Source: Caulobacter sp. (lineage in GTDB: Bacteria > Pseudomonadota > Alphaproteobacteria > Caulobacterales > Caulobacteraceae). From it: 46,080 bases of DNA. The stretch spans positions 1 through 46,080 of the forward strand of contig JAQGIP010000117.1 in the NCBI GenBank assembly GCA_028291055.1, in the 5' to 3' direction. Both the position numbers and the translations under genes were made by a program. Below are positions 21,643 to 31,941 of this stretch, in pieces; position 1 is the stretch's first letter; each line of letters starts with the position of its first letter. The notes under the pieces were generated by a model that was given only the letters and a program-made list of their open reading frames with translations, ran no database searches and was not told the origin of the DNA.

Positions 21643-22851
21643 CTAGGCGTAGTCGTCGGAAGAGGTCTCGGAACGCTCATAGGCGCCCGGCCGCTTGCGC
21701 GTCAGCGCCAGCGCCATGCCAAGGGTCAGCCCCATCGCCAGCATCGACGAGCCTCCATACGAGATGAACGGCAGCGTCATGCCCTTTGTGGGGATCAGGT
21801 TCAAGTTCACGGCCACGTTGATGAAGGCCTGCTGGCCCACCAGCACGAACAGGCCCGCCGCCGCCACCTGCTCGAAGGGGTCGCTCAGCTTCATCGATTT
21901 GTAGAGCCCGCGCACCACCACGAAGGCGAACAGGCTGATCAGCAGCAGCGAGAACAGCAGCCCGAACTCCTCCGCCGCGCCGGAATAGATGAAGTCGGTC
22001 TGCACGTCCGGCACCTGGCGCTTCAGCACGCCTTCGCCCGGCCCCACGCCGAACCAGCCGCCGGCCGCGATGGCGTCGCTGGCCTTGTCGACCTGATGGG
22101 TGTCGGCGCCGTCGGCATGGAAGAAGCGCTGAAAACGGCTGGCCACGTGGTCGGAGGTCACCGCGATCAACGCCGCGCCCGCGAGCGCCACACCGCCCAA
22201 TCCAAGGATCCAGCGCAGCGGCACGCCCATCATGAAGAAGGCCGCCCCGAAGGCGACGGTGATCAGCACCGTCTGGCCGAAGTCCTTCTCCAGCAACAGC
22301 AGCACGACGGAGATGGCGTAGAGGCCAAAGGCGATGGAGACGCCCGGCACGCCCTCGCCCTTCTGGCCTTCCGCGAACATCCACGACGCCAGGATGACCA
22401 GCGCGGGTTTCATGAATTCGGACGGCTGCAGGGAGAAGCCGGCGATATGCAGCCAGCGTGTCGCGCCCTTGGCCTCATGGCCGATGAAGGGCAGCGCGGC
22501 CATGATGGCGATGGCCACGATGTAGACGAAGAAGCTGGTGCGCCGCACGCCCTTGGGCGACATCATCGAGACCACGATCAGCAGCGTCGCGCCCATGGCG
22601 GCGAACACGCACTGGCGGATGGCGAAGTGGAAGGCGTCGGGCAGGTGCATGCGCGCCGCCGCCGCCGGGCTGACGGCGAAGGACAGCACCGCGCCCAGCA
22701 CGATCAGGATGGAAATGGCGCCCAGCAGCCAATGATCGGTCGTCCACCACCAGACCCCCAGGCGCGAACGGTCGCTGCGGCGGAAGGCGTGGGGCGTCGC
22801 GAATTTGCTTGCCGCCGGCTTGGGGGGGCTGGAATTGGGAACGGTCGTCAC
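21643..22851 (-). CDS. ftsW: Lipid II polymerase FtsW
   Basis: SEDS-family septal peptidoglycan glycosyltransferase, partner of FtsI. The GTG at 22851 (V-T-T-V-P-N-S-S) overlaps the murD stop as GTGA, which supports this start over longer frames. The 402 residues contain about ten membrane helices and the SEDS signatures R-W-L-H-I-A-G-F-S-L-Q-P-S-E-F-M-K, E-K-D-F-G-Q-T, the long periplasmic loop with catalytic-Asp region, A-E-E-F-G-L and P-F-I-S-Y-G-G-S-S. The N-terminal tail of about 45 residues before the first helix is cytoplasmic and basic. Position between murD and murG is canonical. Confidence 0.96.
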   Translation of the reverse strand: MTTVPNSSPPKPAASKFATPHAFRRSDRSRLGVWWWTTDHWLLGAISILIVLGAVLSFAVSPAAAARMHLPDAFHFAIRQCVFAAMGATLLIVVSMMSPKGVRRTSFFVYIVAIAIMAALPFIGHEAKGATRWLHIAGFSLQPSEFMKPALVILASWMFAEGQKGEGVPGVSIAFGLYAISVVLLLLEKDFGQTVLITVAFGAAFFMMGVPLRWILGLGGVALAGAALIAVTSDHVASRFQRFFHADGADTHQVDKASDAIAAGGWFGVGPGEGVLKRQVPDVQTDFIYSGAAEEFGLLFSLLLISLFAFVVVRGLYKSMKLSDPFEQVAAAGLFVLVGQQAFINVAVNLNLIPTKGMTLPFISYGGSSMLAMGLTLGMALALTRKRPGAYERSETSSDDYA

Positions 22852-24263
22852 GCGCGGGCTCCTCGCGCCACGGGCCGGTCGAGGGCTTCCACGGCAACGC
22901 GGAACGCCTCGCCCCGGGCCTCGAAATCGGCGAACTGATCGAAGGAGGCGCAGGCCGGCGACAGCAGCACTATGGCGTCCTGGCCGGTGGCGGCGGCGTC
23001 CGCATAGGCCGCGGCGGTGGCGGACTCGATGGTCCCGCACTTCACGTAAGCGGCCTTGCCTTCGAGCGTCGCGGCGAAGGCGTCCTGGCCCTCACCGACC
23101 AGATAGGCCTTCTCCACACGGGGGAAGAGGTCGCTCAGGCTATCGATGCCGCCGCTCTTGGGCTGGCCGCCGGCGATCCAATAGACCTTGGGATAGCTGG
23201 ACAGCGCCTGGCGCGCGGCGTCGGCGTTGGTGGCCTTGCTGTCGTTGACGAAGCGGACCTTGCCCATCATCGCCACCGTTTCCATGCGATGCGCCAGGCC
23301 CGGGAAGGTCATCAGCCCCTGGGCCGCATCCTCGGCCGACACGCCCAGGGCGCGTACGGCGGCGAAGGCGGCGGCCGCATTCTGCCAATTGTGTTTGCCG
23401 GGCAGCGAGCGGGCCCGCAGCAGGTCGGCCACCTCCACCACCCGCTCGGTGGTGGCGTCATAGAGCATGCCCGACAGGGCATAGATGCCACGGCCCAGGG
23501 CGCGGGCGGCGCTGATCGGGCGGATGGTGCGGCGGTTGGCGGCGGTGATCTCGGTGCAGATCTGCTGGCACCAGGGGTCGTCCACCCCGATGACGGCGGT
23601 GTCGCCCTTGCCCTGGTTCAGCAGCACCCGCTTCTTGGCGGCGACATAGCCGTCCATGCCGCCGTGGCGGTCCAGGTGGTCGGGCGAGATGTTGAGCAGG
23701 ACGGAGACGTCGGCCTTCAGGCTGGAGGTCAGGTCCAGCTGGTAGGAGGAAACCTCAAGCACATAGACCGCGCCGCCGTGCATATCTTCCAGGCCCAGGA
23801 CACCGAAGCCGATGTTGCCGCCGATGCGCGCGTCTCGGCCGGCTTCCTTCAGCATATGGGCGATCAGGGCGGTGGTGGTCGACTTGCCGTTGGTGCCGGT
23901 GATGGCCACCACGCGGGGCCGCTTGTGGACCGGCGCTTCGTTGACCGTGCGCGCGAAGAGCTCGATGTCGCCCAGGATCTCGACCCCGGCGGCGTTGGCC
24001 TTCTCGACGGTCCAGTGCGGCTTGGGATGGGTCAGCGGCACGCCCGGCGACAGCATCAGGGCGGCGAACTTCGACCAGTCGGCGGTGGTCAGGTCGACGA
24101 CCGCCAGACCCTCGGCCACAGCGGCGTCGCGGCTCTCGGCCTTCTCGTCCCACAGGGCGACCTCCGCCCCCCCGGCCACGAGGGCGCGCGCGGCGGTCAG
24201 CCCGGTGCGGCCGAGGCCGAACACCGCCACCGTCTTGCCCTCGAAGCCGCGGACCGGGATCAT
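22848..24263 (-). CDS. murD: UDP-N-acetylmuramoyl-L-alanine--D-glutamate ligase MurD
   Basis: Adds D-Glu to UDP-MurNAc-L-Ala. The 471 residues start with the Rossmann motif V-A-V-F-G-L-G-R-T-G and carry the P-loop I-T-G-T-N-G-K-S-T-T-T, the E-V-S-S-Y-Q-L metal region, N-I-S-P-D-H-L-D-R-H-G, G-K-H-N-W-Q-N and F-V-N-D-S-K-A-T-N. This combination is diagnostic for MurD. It follows mraY by 18 bases and overlaps ftsW by four (GTGA). Confidence 0.97.
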   Translation of the reverse strand: MIPVRGFEGKTVAVFGLGRTGLTAARALVAGGAEVALWDEKAESRDAAVAEGLAVVDLTTADWSKFAALMLSPGVPLTHPKPHWTVEKANAAGVEILGDIELFARTVNEAPVHKRPRVVAITGTNGKSTTTALIAHMLKEAGRDARIGGNIGFGVLGLEDMHGGAVYVLEVSSYQLDLTSSLKADVSVLLNISPDHLDRHGGMDGYVAAKKRVLLNQGKGDTAVIGVDDPWCQQICTEITAANRRTIRPISAARALGRGIYALSGMLYDATTERVVEVADLLRARSLPGKHNWQNAAAAFAAVRALGVSAEDAAQGLMTFPGLAHRMETVAMMGKVRFVNDSKATNADAARQALSSYPKVYWIAGGQPKSGGIDSLSDLFPRVEKAYLVGEGQDAFAATLEGKAAYVKCGTIESATAAAYADAAATGQDAIVLLSPACASFDQFADFEARGEAFRVAVEALDRPVARGARA

Positions 24264-24281
24264 GATTTGCCCCTGCCCTCC

Positions 24282-25394
24282 CTATCTCAGCTTGAGGGTG
24301 GCGAGGCCGGCCATGGCCAGCATCAGGGAAACGATCCAGAAGCGGATGACGACCGTACTCTCGGGCCAGCCCAGCTTCTCGAAGTGGTGGTGGATGGGCG
24401 CCATCAGGAAGATGCGCTTACCCGTGCGCTTGAAGTAGGCGACCTGGATCATCACCGAGAGCGCCTCGACGACGAAAATGCCGCCGATGATGCCGAGCAC
24501 GATCTCATGCTTGGCGCAGACCGCCACGGCGCCCAGCGCGCCCCCTAAGGCCAGGGAGCCGGTGTCGCCCATGAAGATCTTGGCGGGCGGGGCGTTGTAC
24601 CAGAGGAAGCCCATGCCGGCGCCGATGATGGCCCCGCAGAAGATGGCCAGTTCGCCCACGCCGGGCACGAAGTGCAGCGTCAGGTAGGAGGCGAACTTGA
24701 AGTTGCCGACCAGGTAGGTGATCAGGGCGAAGGCGGCTGCGGCGATCATCACCGGCACGATGGCCAGGCCGTCCAGCCCGTCCGTCAGGTTCACCGCGTT
24801 GGAGAAGCCGGCGATGGTGATGGCCGCGAAGGCCACGTAGAACCAGCCCAGATTGAACACCAGCTGCTTGAACAGCGGGAAGACCACCGAGGTCTCCAGG
24901 TGGGGCGTCAGCGGCGCGTGCGGCGCCAGGAAGATCAGCGCCACCGAGGCGAAGATGGCCACGATGAACTGGGCGATCAGCTTCTGCACCGACGACAGGC
25001 CCGCCGACGTCTGCTTGGTCACCTTGGCGTAGTCGTCGAGGAAGCCCAGCAGCCCGAAGGCGGCGGTGACCAGGATCACCACCCAGACATAGATGCTGCG
25101 CAGGTCGGCCCACAGCAGGGTGCCGACCAACAGGCCGGCCAGGATCATGAAGCCGCCCATGGTGGGCGTGCCGGTCTTTTCCAGCACATGGCGTTCGATG
25201 CCGTCGGTGCGGATCGGCTGGCCCCGGCCCTGTTTGGAGCGCATCCAGCGGATGAAGCGCGAGCCCATGGCCACCACCACGATCTGGGCGGTGACCACCG
25301 ACATGCCGGTGCGGAAGGTCAGGAACTTGAACAGGGTGGCCGGCGGGAAGGCGTGGCCGTGAGCGCGCAGGTACTCGAACAACAGATAGAGCAT
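24282..25394 (-). CDS. mraY: Phospho-N-acetylmuramoyl-pentapeptide transferase MraY
   Basis: Integral membrane enzyme that transfers phospho-MurNAc-pentapeptide to undecaprenyl phosphate to make lipid I. The 370 residues contain about ten membrane helices and the family motifs [14 protein letters not shown] with the Asp pair, [22 protein letters not shown] and the basic loop P-I-H-H-H-F-E-K. The ATG shares one base with the murF stop (TGATG), so the two are probably coupled. Length and motifs are normal. Confidence 0.98.
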   Translation of the reverse strand: MLYLLFEYLRAHGHAFPPATLFKFLTFRTGMSVVTAQIVVVAMGSRFIRWMRSKQGRGQPIRTDGIERHVLEKTGTPTMGGFMILAGLLVGTLLWADLRSIYVWVVILVTAAFGLLGFLDDYAKVTKQTSAGLSSVQKLIAQFIVAIFASVALIFLAPHAPLTPHLETSVVFPLFKQLVFNLGWFYVAFAAITIAGFSNAVNLTDGLDGLAIVPVMIAAAAFALITYLVGNFKFASYLTLHFVPGVGELAIFCGAIIGAGMGFLWYNAPPAKIFMGDTGSLALGGALGAVAVCAKHEIVLGIIGGIFVVEALSVMIQVAYFKRTGKRIFLMAPIHHHFEKLGWPESTVVIRFWIVSLMLAMAGLATLKLR

Positions 25395-26791
25395 CAGGCG
25401 CCCCCTACTGGGGCGCGGTCGAGCGCCAGCAGGGCGGCTGCCACCGCCCCGGCTTTCGAACCGTTGGACCCCTTAACCATCACCAGATCACCCGGCTCTA
25501 CGGCCGACGCGACCTGCGGCGCCAGCTTGGCCGCGTCTTCGGCGTAACCGCCCCGGCGAGTCGGGGGAAGCGCGTCAAAGAGGCTTTTCATCAGCGGGCC
25601 GGCGGCGAACACCAGGTCGATCCCGGCCGCCGAAATCGGTTCTTCAAGGCCCGCGTGGAAGTTAGCCGCCTCTTCTCCCAGTTCCAGCATGTCGGTCAGC
25701 GCGACGATGCGCCGCCCTTTTGTGGCCCGCGCGCCCAAGGTGCGGAAGGCCGCCTTCATGGAGATGGGGTTGGCGTTGTAGCTCTCGTCGATCAGCGTGA
25801 AGGCGCCGCCCGCGATGGCGACCGTCTGTTCCGCCCCGCGCCCGGCCAGGGGCTCGAAGTCGGCCAGGGCCTGGAGGGCCGTAGCGCGGTCCACGCCGAG
25901 CGCTTCCAGCACCAGCAGGACGCAGAGGCTGTTGGGACCCCAGTGGGCCCCGGTCTGGCGCAGGCTGTAGGTCAGGGGCCGGCCGGCGATCACCGCCTCG
26001 ACGGTGGCTTTGCCGGGCTCGGCGGAGAAGGACACCAGCCGCGCATCCGAGCCCGCCGCCGCGCCGAAGCTCTGCACCTTGGCGCCGGCCTTGGCCGCTT
26101 CGCCCTTCAGATAGTCGAACCAGCTGTCGTCGGCGTTCAGCACGGCGATCCCACCGGGCTCGATCCCGGCGAAGATCTCGGCCTTGGCGCGGGCCACGCC
26201 CGCCTCGCCGTCCGGGAAGTTCTCGATGTGCACCGGCCCCACGGTGGTGATCGCCACCACATGCGGCATCACGAACTTCACCAGCGGCTCGATCTCGTCG
26301 GCGTGGTTCATGCCGATCTCGAACACCGCGCGCTCGGTATCCGCCGGCATTCGCGCCAGCGTCAGCGGCACGCCGATGTGGTTGTTGTAGCTCTTCACCG
26401 ACGAATGCGCGCGGCCCGCCAGTTCCAGCCCGGCGCGCACCGCCTGGGTGACACTGGTCTTGCCCACCGAACCGGTGACCGCCGCGCGACGGGTCTGAGG
26501 CGCGCGAACACGGGCCGCAATCCCCAGCTTTTCCAGGGCCTTGAGAGTCTCTTCCACCACGATGGCCGAGCCCTGGACGGGCCGCGTCACCAGGCTGCCC
26601 GCCGCGCCGTCGGCCAGGGCGCCGGGCACGAAGTCATGGCCGTCACGAACGCCGGCCAGGGCCACGAACAGGTCGCCGGGCTCTATGGCGCGGCTGTCGA
26701 TGGAGACGCCGTTCACGGCGAAGGGTTGGCCATCCAGCTTGCCGCCGGTCGCGGCGGCGATGGCGTCGGAGGTCCACAGGGGCTCAGACAT
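25394..26791 (-). CDS. murF: UDP-MurNAc-tripeptide--D-Ala-D-Ala ligase MurF
   Basis: Adds the D-Ala-D-Ala dipeptide made by Ddl to complete the pentapeptide precursor. The start at 26791 (M-S-E-P-L-W-T-S) overlaps the end of murE by eight bases; an upstream frame start adds only basic residues. The 465-residue protein has [13 protein letters not shown], the P-loop [29 protein letters not shown] and D-E-S-Y-N-A-N-P, all MurF signatures. Confidence 0.97.
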   Translation of the reverse strand: MSEPLWTSDAIAAATGGKLDGQPFAVNGVSIDSRAIEPGDLFVALAGVRDGHDFVPGALADGAAGSLVTRPVQGSAIVVEETLKALEKLGIAARVRAPQTRRAAVTGSVGKTSVTQAVRAGLELAGRAHSSVKSYNNHIGVPLTLARMPADTERAVFEIGMNHADEIEPLVKFVMPHVVAITTVGPVHIENFPDGEAGVARAKAEIFAGIEPGGIAVLNADDSWFDYLKGEAAKAGAKVQSFGAAAGSDARLVSFSAEPGKATVEAVIAGRPLTYSLRQTGAHWGPNSLCVLLVLEALGVDRATALQALADFEPLAGRGAEQTVAIAGGAFTLIDESYNANPISMKAAFRTLGARATKGRRIVALTDMLELGEEAANFHAGLEEPISAAGIDLVFAAGPLMKSLFDALPPTRRGGYAEDAAKLAPQVASAVEPGDLVMVKGSNGSKAGAVAAALLALDRAPVGGA

Positions 26792-28232
26792 GCGCCCCCT
26801 CCTGCGCAAGAGCGGCGGCGACCTCGGTCACATCGTCGAAGGGGTGGGTGACGCCCGCCACCAGCTGGCCCTGTTCATGACCCTTGCCCGCCACCACCAG
26901 CACGTCGCCGGCCTGCAGCATGGCGCAGGCCGAACGGATGGCGGCGCGGCGGTCGCCTTCCTCCAGCGCGCCCGGCGCGGCGGCCAGGATGGCGGCGCGG
27001 ATCGAAGCGGGGTCTTCGGAGCGGGGATTGTCGTCGGTGACGATGGCGACGTCGGCCAGCTGCGCGGCGATCTCGCCCATCATCGGCCGCTTGGTGCGGT
27101 CGCGGTCGCCACCGGCGCCGAACACCACGATCAGCCGGCCCTGGGTATGGGGGCGCAGCGCCGCCAGCACGGTTTCGAGACCATCGGGCGTATGGGCGTA
27201 GTCCACATAGGCCTCGCCACCACTGGCCGAGGCGCCGACGCGTTGAAGCCGCCCCGGCGCGCCTTCGATATGTTCGAGCGCTTCCAGCACCCGCTCGACA
27301 CTCTCACCGGCGGCGATGCACAGGCCCGCCGCCACCAGGGCGTTGGAGGCCTGGAATGCGCCGGCCAACGGCAGCTTCACGTCATAGCGGCGGCCTTGCG
27401 CCTGGATCTTCAGATGCTGGCCGTGCGGCAGCAGGGTGCGGTCGAGCAGATGCAGGCCCTGCCCCGCCTCGCCCACCGAATAGACGGTCTGGCCCGCGCT
27501 GACGGCGGCCGATGCAAACGCGCCGTAGGCCTCGCTGTCGGCGTTCAGCACCGCCGTGCGCCCGCGCGGCAGCAGCGTCTCGAACAGCCGCAGCTTGGCG
27601 GCGCGGTAGACGCCCATGGTGCCGTGATAGTCGAGATGGTCCTGGGTCAGGTTCAGGAAGCCGGCGGCGGTCAGGTCCACGCCGTCCAGCCGTCGTTGAT
27701 CCACGCCGTGCGATGAGGCTTCCAGCGCCAGGTGGGTCACGCCCTTGCCGGCCAGCGTCGCCAGCATCTCCGACACGTCGGCGGCGTCGGGCGTCGTCAG
27801 GCCCGGCGGGGTCAGCTGTTCGTCGCCGGCGCGCACGCCGAGCGTCCCCATGCTGGCGGCCTTGTGGCCCAGGTGGGTGAAGATCTGGCGGCAGAAGGTG
27901 GCCACCGAGGTCTTGCCGTTGGTGCCGGTGACGGCCACCACGGTCTTCGGCTGCGCGCCCCAGAAGTGGGCGGCGGCCAGGGCGTAGGCGCGGCGCAGGT
28001 CGCCCGCATGCACCACCGGAGCGCCGACATCGGTCACGTCGTCGGGGGCCAGAACGGCGGCGGCGCCGGCGGCCACGGCGCCCGGAATGAACTGGCGGCC
28101 ATCGACCTTCGAGCCCGGCAGGGCGGCGAACAGCCAGCCCGGGCCGACCTTGCGGCTGTCGGCCGTCACGCCCGCGATCACCGGATCAACGGCGAGATCG
28201 CGACGGACCAGCTGGGACAGCCGTGCGTTCAA
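26784..28232 (-). CDS. murE: UDP-MurNAc-L-Ala-D-Glu--diaminopimelate ligase MurE
   Basis: Adds meso-diaminopimelate to the stem peptide. The start is a TTG at 28232 (read as Met, then N-A-R-L-S-Q-L) that overlaps the ftsI stop as TTGA; no ATG is in a better place. The 482 residues include T-A-D-S-R-K-V-G-P-G, the P-loop V-T-G-T-N-G-K-T-S, E-A-S-S-H-G-V, N-L-T-Q-D-H-L-D-Y-H-G and the substrate-selecting D-N-P-R near S-E-D-P, which indicates diaminopimelate rather than lysine. A rare start codon plus a tight overlap suggests that its translation depends on ribosomes finishing ftsI. Confidence 0.97.
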   Translation of the reverse strand: MNARLSQLVRRDLAVDPVIAGVTADSRKVGPGWLFAALPGSKVDGRQFIPGAVAAGAAAVLAPDDVTDVGAPVVHAGDLRRAYALAAAHFWGAQPKTVVAVTGTNGKTSVATFCRQIFTHLGHKAASMGTLGVRAGDEQLTPPGLTTPDAADVSEMLATLAGKGVTHLALEASSHGVDQRRLDGVDLTAAGFLNLTQDHLDYHGTMGVYRAAKLRLFETLLPRGRTAVLNADSEAYGAFASAAVSAGQTVYSVGEAGQGLHLLDRTLLPHGQHLKIQAQGRRYDVKLPLAGAFQASNALVAAGLCIAAGESVERVLEALEHIEGAPGRLQRVGASASGGEAYVDYAHTPDGLETVLAALRPHTQGRLIVVFGAGGDRDRTKRPMMGEIAAQLADVAIVTDDNPRSEDPASIRAAILAAAPGALEEGDRRAAIRSACAMLQAGDVLVVAGKGHEQGQLVAGVTHPFDDVTEVAAALAQEGAHV

Positions 28233-29992
28233 TGGCCCGCCTCCACGTCGGTGGGGGCTTCGACCTCTTCCGGCACGGCCTTGGCCGGCAGGCCGGGGGT
28301 GGAGAAGGAGGAGCGGCGCACGCCGAGGAAGGGGGCGATACGGTCGATCACCCGACCCGCGGCCGGCGCGGCCACCCAGCCGCCGGTGGCGAAACCGCCG
28401 CTGGCCGCGTTGCCCTTGGGCTCGTCCATCAGCACCAGCACGAAGTAGCGGTCCTGCTTCTGGCCGCCCTCGGTGGGGAAGACGGCGGCGAAGGACGACA
28501 CCTGCTTTTGGTGGTCATAGTGGCCGTTGAGGAACTTCTCGCCCGTGCCGGTCTTGCCGCCCACGGTCAGGCCCGCCGCATCGGCCTTGCCGCCGGTGCC
28601 GTGGGTGACGTTGGCGCGCATGATCTGCAGCATCTGCAGCGAGGTGCTTTCCTTCAGCACCCGCACGCCCATCGGCCAGCCCGGCGCGGTGCGCTTCAGG
28701 ATGGTCAGGGGCACGCGCACGCCGCCGTTGGTCACCGTGCAATAGGCTTCTGCCAGGGTCAGCGGGCTGACCAGCATGCCGTGGCCGAAGGAGGTGGAGG
28801 CCATGGCGTCCTCGTCCCAGACGCGGGGCGTGAGCGGGCGGCGCGTCTCCAGCAGCTCCACATCGGCGGCCTTGGTCAGGCCGAAGGCGTCGAAATAGTG
28901 CTCGAGGCGCTGGGGCCCGATGCTGACGGCCAGCCGCGCGGTGCCGATGTTGGAGGAGTGGGTGAAGACGTCCACCAGCGACAGCATGGCGCCGGTCGCG
29001 TGGTAGTCCTTGATCGAGCGGTAGCCGAGCTGGAAGGGGTGGGTGGCGTCGAACATCGTCTCCGGCGTCGCCACGCCGGTATCCAGGCCGGTGGCCACGG
29101 TGAAGGCCTTGAAGGTCGAGCCCATCTCGAACACCGAGGCGGCGGCGCGGTTCATCAGCTGGTCCGGGGTGGCCTGGCCCGCGTGGTTGGGATCGAAGTC
29201 GGGATAGCTGGCGATGCCCAGGATCTCACCGGTGTGGACGTTGACCACCAGGCCCACGGCGCCCTTGGCCTGGAACTCCACGGCGGCCTTCTGGACCTCG
29301 TCCTCCAGGGCGGCCTGCACGCGCAGGTCGATGGACAGCACGGTGGGCTGGCCGCTGTCGGCGCCCGAGCGGATCGACTTGTCGAGGGCCTTTTCCGCGC
29401 CGGCCAGGGGATCGCCGCCCTTGTCGGTGAAGCCGATCAGGTGCGAGGCCGTGGAACCCAGCGGATAGAGCCGCGCCTGCTCCTCCTCGAAGCTGACGCC
29501 CGGCAGGCCCAGGTCGTTGATGCGGGTGCGGTCGTCGGGGGTCAGACCGCCGACCAGGCGCGTGCGGCGCTCTCCGGCCAGGATCTTCTCAAGACGGTCC
29601 AGGGTGACGCCCGGCAGGGCCTTGGTCAGAGCCGCGCGGGTCTCGTTCTTGTCCCAGATCTCCTTGGGATCGAGGAACAGGCCATAGTGCAGCAGGTCGA
29701 CGGCCAGCAGATTGCCGTTGCGGTCGACGATATCGGCGCGCGCGCCCTGTTCGGCCACATAGCCGCTGGTGTGCAGGGCGTCGGAGAACAGGGCCGCATG
29801 CACGGCGCCAAGACCCAGGGTGAGGAAGCCGGCCGCGAACAGGGCCAGCACGAAGAAGATGCGAAGCCGCGTGTCGTCCTCGGCCCGGCCGGCGGCGCGG
29901 GCGCGTTCGAAGGCATGTTCCAGCCACCAGATGCGGCTGCCCAGCCAACGGACCGGCTTGCCCAGGCGGGGTTGGAAATCGGCCAGGCTCAT
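28229..29992 (-). CDS. ftsI: Septal peptidoglycan transpeptidase FtsI (PBP3)
   Basis: Class B penicillin-binding protein that cross-links septal peptidoglycan with FtsW. The 587 residues have a basic cytoplasmic tail, one membrane helix (about 45-65), a PBP dimer domain beginning near R-A-D-I-V-D-R-N-G, and a transpeptidase domain with the active-site tetrad S-T-F-K, the S-S-N motif and K-T-G-T-G. ATGA overlap with ftsL upstream and TTGA overlap with murE downstream show tight coupling. Size and motifs are as expected. Confidence 0.97.
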   Translation of the reverse strand: MSLADFQPRLGKPVRWLGSRIWWLEHAFERARAAGRAEDDTRLRIFFVLALFAAGFLTLGLGAVHAALFSDALHTSGYVAEQGARADIVDRNGNLLAVDLLHYGLFLDPKEIWDKNETRAALTKALPGVTLDRLEKILAGERRTRLVGGLTPDDRTRINDLGLPGVSFEEEQARLYPLGSTASHLIGFTDKGGDPLAGAEKALDKSIRSGADSGQPTVLSIDLRVQAALEDEVQKAAVEFQAKGAVGLVVNVHTGEILGIASYPDFDPNHAGQATPDQLMNRAAASVFEMGSTFKAFTVATGLDTGVATPETMFDATHPFQLGYRSIKDYHATGAMLSLVDVFTHSSNIGTARLAVSIGPQRLEHYFDAFGLTKAADVELLETRRPLTPRVWDEDAMASTSFGHGMLVSPLTLAEAYCTVTNGGVRVPLTILKRTAPGWPMGVRVLKESTSLQMLQIMRANVTHGTGGKADAAGLTVGGKTGTGEKFLNGHYDHQKQVSSFAAVFPTEGGQKQDRYFVLVLMDEPKGNAASGGFATGGWVAAPAAGRVIDRIAPFLGVRRSSFSTPGLPAKAVPEEVEAPTDVEAGH

Positions 29993-30450
29993 GGCGCCCT
30001 GCCTCCCTTGGCGGCGGCTTCGCCCGAGGCGGTGGGCGTCGAGGTCTTCACGGGCGCCGGCGCGGCCTCGCCGGCGGGCGCCGTGGCCTGGGCGGCGAGC
30101 ACCGGGGCGGCCGTGACGGGGGCCGGAGCCGCCGCATGGGCCAGCGCAGGCAACGCGTCCAGCGTGGTCTCATGCTTGGGGGCCACGGGCGCCAGGCCCA
30201 GGTACTGGCTTGAAAGACGTTCCAACCGGGCCGGTTGTTCCAGATAGGCCACTTCCGCCTTCAGCAGCCGCACGCGGTCCTGCTCCTCGGCGATGTTCTT
30301 CTCGACCTCGGCGATCTGGTTGCGTTCCTTGCCGGCGAAGGTCTTGCCCAGATAGACGGTGAGCACCACGGCGATCAGCAGGCCGACGCCGAACACCTCG
30401 ACGATCCGGAAGCCGCGCACCTTGCGGCTGAACATGCGCGTCACGCTCAT
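29989..30450 (-). CDS. ftsL: Cell division protein FtsL
   Basis: Small bitopic divisome protein that, with FtsB and FtsQ, activates FtsW-FtsI. The 153 residues have a short basic N terminus, a membrane helix at about 17-35 ([10 protein letters not shown]), then a heptad-like coiled coil (about 40-75) and a Pro/Ala-rich C-terminal tail of about 60 residues, longer than in E. coli. Identification rests on position between rsmH and ftsI and on this topology, since FtsL sequence is poorly conserved. Both ends overlap neighbours by four bases (ATGA). Confidence 0.9.
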   Translation of the reverse strand: MSVTRMFSRKVRGFRIVEVFGVGLLIAVVLTVYLGKTFAGKERNQIAEVEKNIAEEQDRVRLLKAEVAYLEQPARLERLSSQYLGLAPVAPKHETTLDALPALAHAAAPAPVTAAPVLAAQATAPAGEAAPAPVKTSTPTASGEAAAKGGRAP

Positions 30451-31382
30451 GCGGCCTGCCTCCAGGCTGGGGCGTCCGTGCGCTCGGCGGCGCGAAGCTT
30501 GGCGGACCGGGCGCGGGGGTTGGCGGCGGTCTCGGCGTCGCAGGGGGCGTGGGCGCCGTTGAACAGCAGCTTGAAGGTCGGCGTGGGCCCGCCCTTCACG
30601 GGGGGTGCGTGCCGCGAGCCGCCGGGCAGGCGGCCCGCCCGCTCGGTCAGGAAGGCTTTGACGATGCGGTCTTCCAGGGAATGGAAGGTGACGATGGCCA
30701 GGCGACCACCGGCTTTGAGGATCTGCTCGGCGGCGACCAGGCCGGCTTCGACCTCGGCCAGCTCGTCGTTTACCGCGATGCGGAGGGCCTGGAATGTCTT
30801 GGTGGCGGGATGCACCTTGGCGCCCCGGCGCCCGCCCAGGGCGCGCTCAACGACTTCAGCCAGGTCCAGAGTTCGGGTGAATGGCCGTTCCTGGCGCCGA
30901 CGCACGAGAAATCTTGCGACACGGCGGCTTTCGCGTTCCTCGCCATAGACGAAGATGATCCGGGCGAGCTCGTCCTGCTCGGCTGTGTTGACCAGGTCAG
31001 CGGCTGTCACTCCATCACTGCCCATGCGCATGTCCAGGGGACCGTCGCGCATGAAGGAAAAACCCCGGTCCGCCTCGTCCACCTGCATGGAAGAGACGCC
31101 CAGATCGAGGGCCACACCGTCCACGCTGCCCACGCCCAATTCGGTCATTTCCGAAAAGCGGGCTTCGATCAGGCGGAAGCGGTCGGCGGGAAAAGGCTTG
31201 GCGAACTGGGCTGCGGTCGGGTCGCGGTCGAAGCCGATGACCTCGGCGCCCAGGTCCAGGAACCGGCGGCTGTAGCCCCCTGCCCCGAAGGTGCCGTCGA
31301 CGATGCGTTTGCCGGCGGCCGGTTGAAGCGCGTCCACGACCTCATCCAGCAGGACGGAGACATGGGGGGCGGGCTGGGTCAC
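30447..31382 (-). CDS. rsmH: 16S rRNA m4C1402 methyltransferase RsmH (MraW)
   Basis: S-adenosylmethionine enzyme that methylates N4 of C1402 in the 30S subunit. The GTG start at 31382 overlaps the mraZ stop as GTGA. The 311 residues start H-V-S-V-L-L-D-E-V and contain the SAM loop [17 protein letters not shown] and the late [10 protein letters not shown] motif. All are typical and the length is normal. Confidence 0.97.
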   Translation of the reverse strand: MTQPAPHVSVLLDEVVDALQPAAGKRIVDGTFGAGGYSRRFLDLGAEVIGFDRDPTAAQFAKPFPADRFRLIEARFSEMTELGVGSVDGVALDLGVSSMQVDEADRGFSFMRDGPLDMRMGSDGVTAADLVNTAEQDELARIIFVYGEERESRRVARFLVRRRQERPFTRTLDLAEVVERALGGRRGAKVHPATKTFQALRIAVNDELAEVEAGLVAAEQILKAGGRLAIVTFHSLEDRIVKAFLTERAGRLPGGSRHAPPVKGGPTPTFKLLFNGAHAPCDAETAANPRARSAKLRAAERTDAPAWRQAA

Positions 31383-31852
31383 GCCACGCCCTCGATCTTG
31401 CGGTCGCGTTGGCCCTGCCGCAGGGCGGCCAGGCCGTCGCGGGCGGTTTCGCGCGAGGCGGCGCGGTGCGCCTGGAAGGCCTCGCGGCCCCAGATCTGGA
31501 AGCGGTCGCCCAGGCCGACCACGGCGACCCAGTCACCGGGCGCGATGCCGAACATGTCGCACAGGCTGTCGGGCAGGGTGATGCGCCCGGCGGTGTCGAA
31601 GGAGAGCTGGGTCATGCCGCCGTAGACGCAGGTCTCGAGCGCCGTGCGCAGCGGATCGCCGAAGGCCAGCTCCTCGGTCAGGGCAACGTAACGGTCGAAC
31701 AAGGATTTTGCGCCAGCCTCGAGGCAGTCGGCTTCGATGGAGGGGAAGCAGAAGACGCCATCGAAGGGTCCGGACACGGCCGCGCGATAGTCCAGCGGCA
31801 CCACGATGCGCCGCTTTCCATCCAGTTGCTTCTCAAACGTCGAGAGAAACAC
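31379..31852 (-). CDS. mraZ: Transcriptional regulator MraZ
   Basis: DNA-binding protein with two SpoVT/AbrB-like half-domains that, in other bacteria, binds repeats before its own gene and controls the dcw operon. The start is a GTG (V-F-L-S-T-F-E-K) preceded by GGGCGAGG. The 157 residues include [11 protein letters not shown] and the second-domain D-T-A-G-R-I-T-L-P. The product is slightly longer than the E. coli protein because of a basic C-terminal tail. It is the first gene of the operon, and three correctly spaced MraZ boxes lie 65-89 bases upstream of its start. Confidence 0.96.
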   Translation of the reverse strand: MFLSTFEKQLDGKRRIVVPLDYRAAVSGPFDGVFCFPSIEADCLEAGAKSLFDRYVALTEELAFGDPLRTALETCVYGGMTQLSFDTAGRITLPDSLCDMFGIAPGDWVAVVGLGDRFQIWGREAFQAHRAASRETARDGLAALRQGQRDRKIEGVA

Positions 31853-31916
31853 GCCTCGCCCTAGCCCCTAAGAACGCACTGAAACGACCCTGAGCCCCCG
31901 CTCCGCCGACCCGATT

Positions 31917-31941
31917 TGGGATAGCATGGGGGTTAATGGGA
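31917..31941 (+). promoter_or_regulatory. Triple MraZ operator overlapping candidate mraZ promoter
   Basis: TGGGA (31917), TGGGG (31927) and TGGGA (31937) are separated by exactly five bases each, matching the TGGGN-N5 repeat known for E. coli MraZ. The repeats read on the plus strand, opposite to mraZ. On the minus strand a candidate promoter TTGCGT (31946-31941), 17 bases, TATCCC (31923-31918) lies right over them, so binding would block RNA polymerase. The boxes are a direct observation; the promoter call is weaker because the -10 is poor. Confidence 0.75.

Noticed and set aside
28223..30247. 674-codon plus-strand frame opposite ftsI and ftsL
   Set aside because: It lies antisense to well-identified genes, has low-complexity His/Gly/Gln/Ala composition and no motifs. 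High-GC genes commonly leave such open frames.
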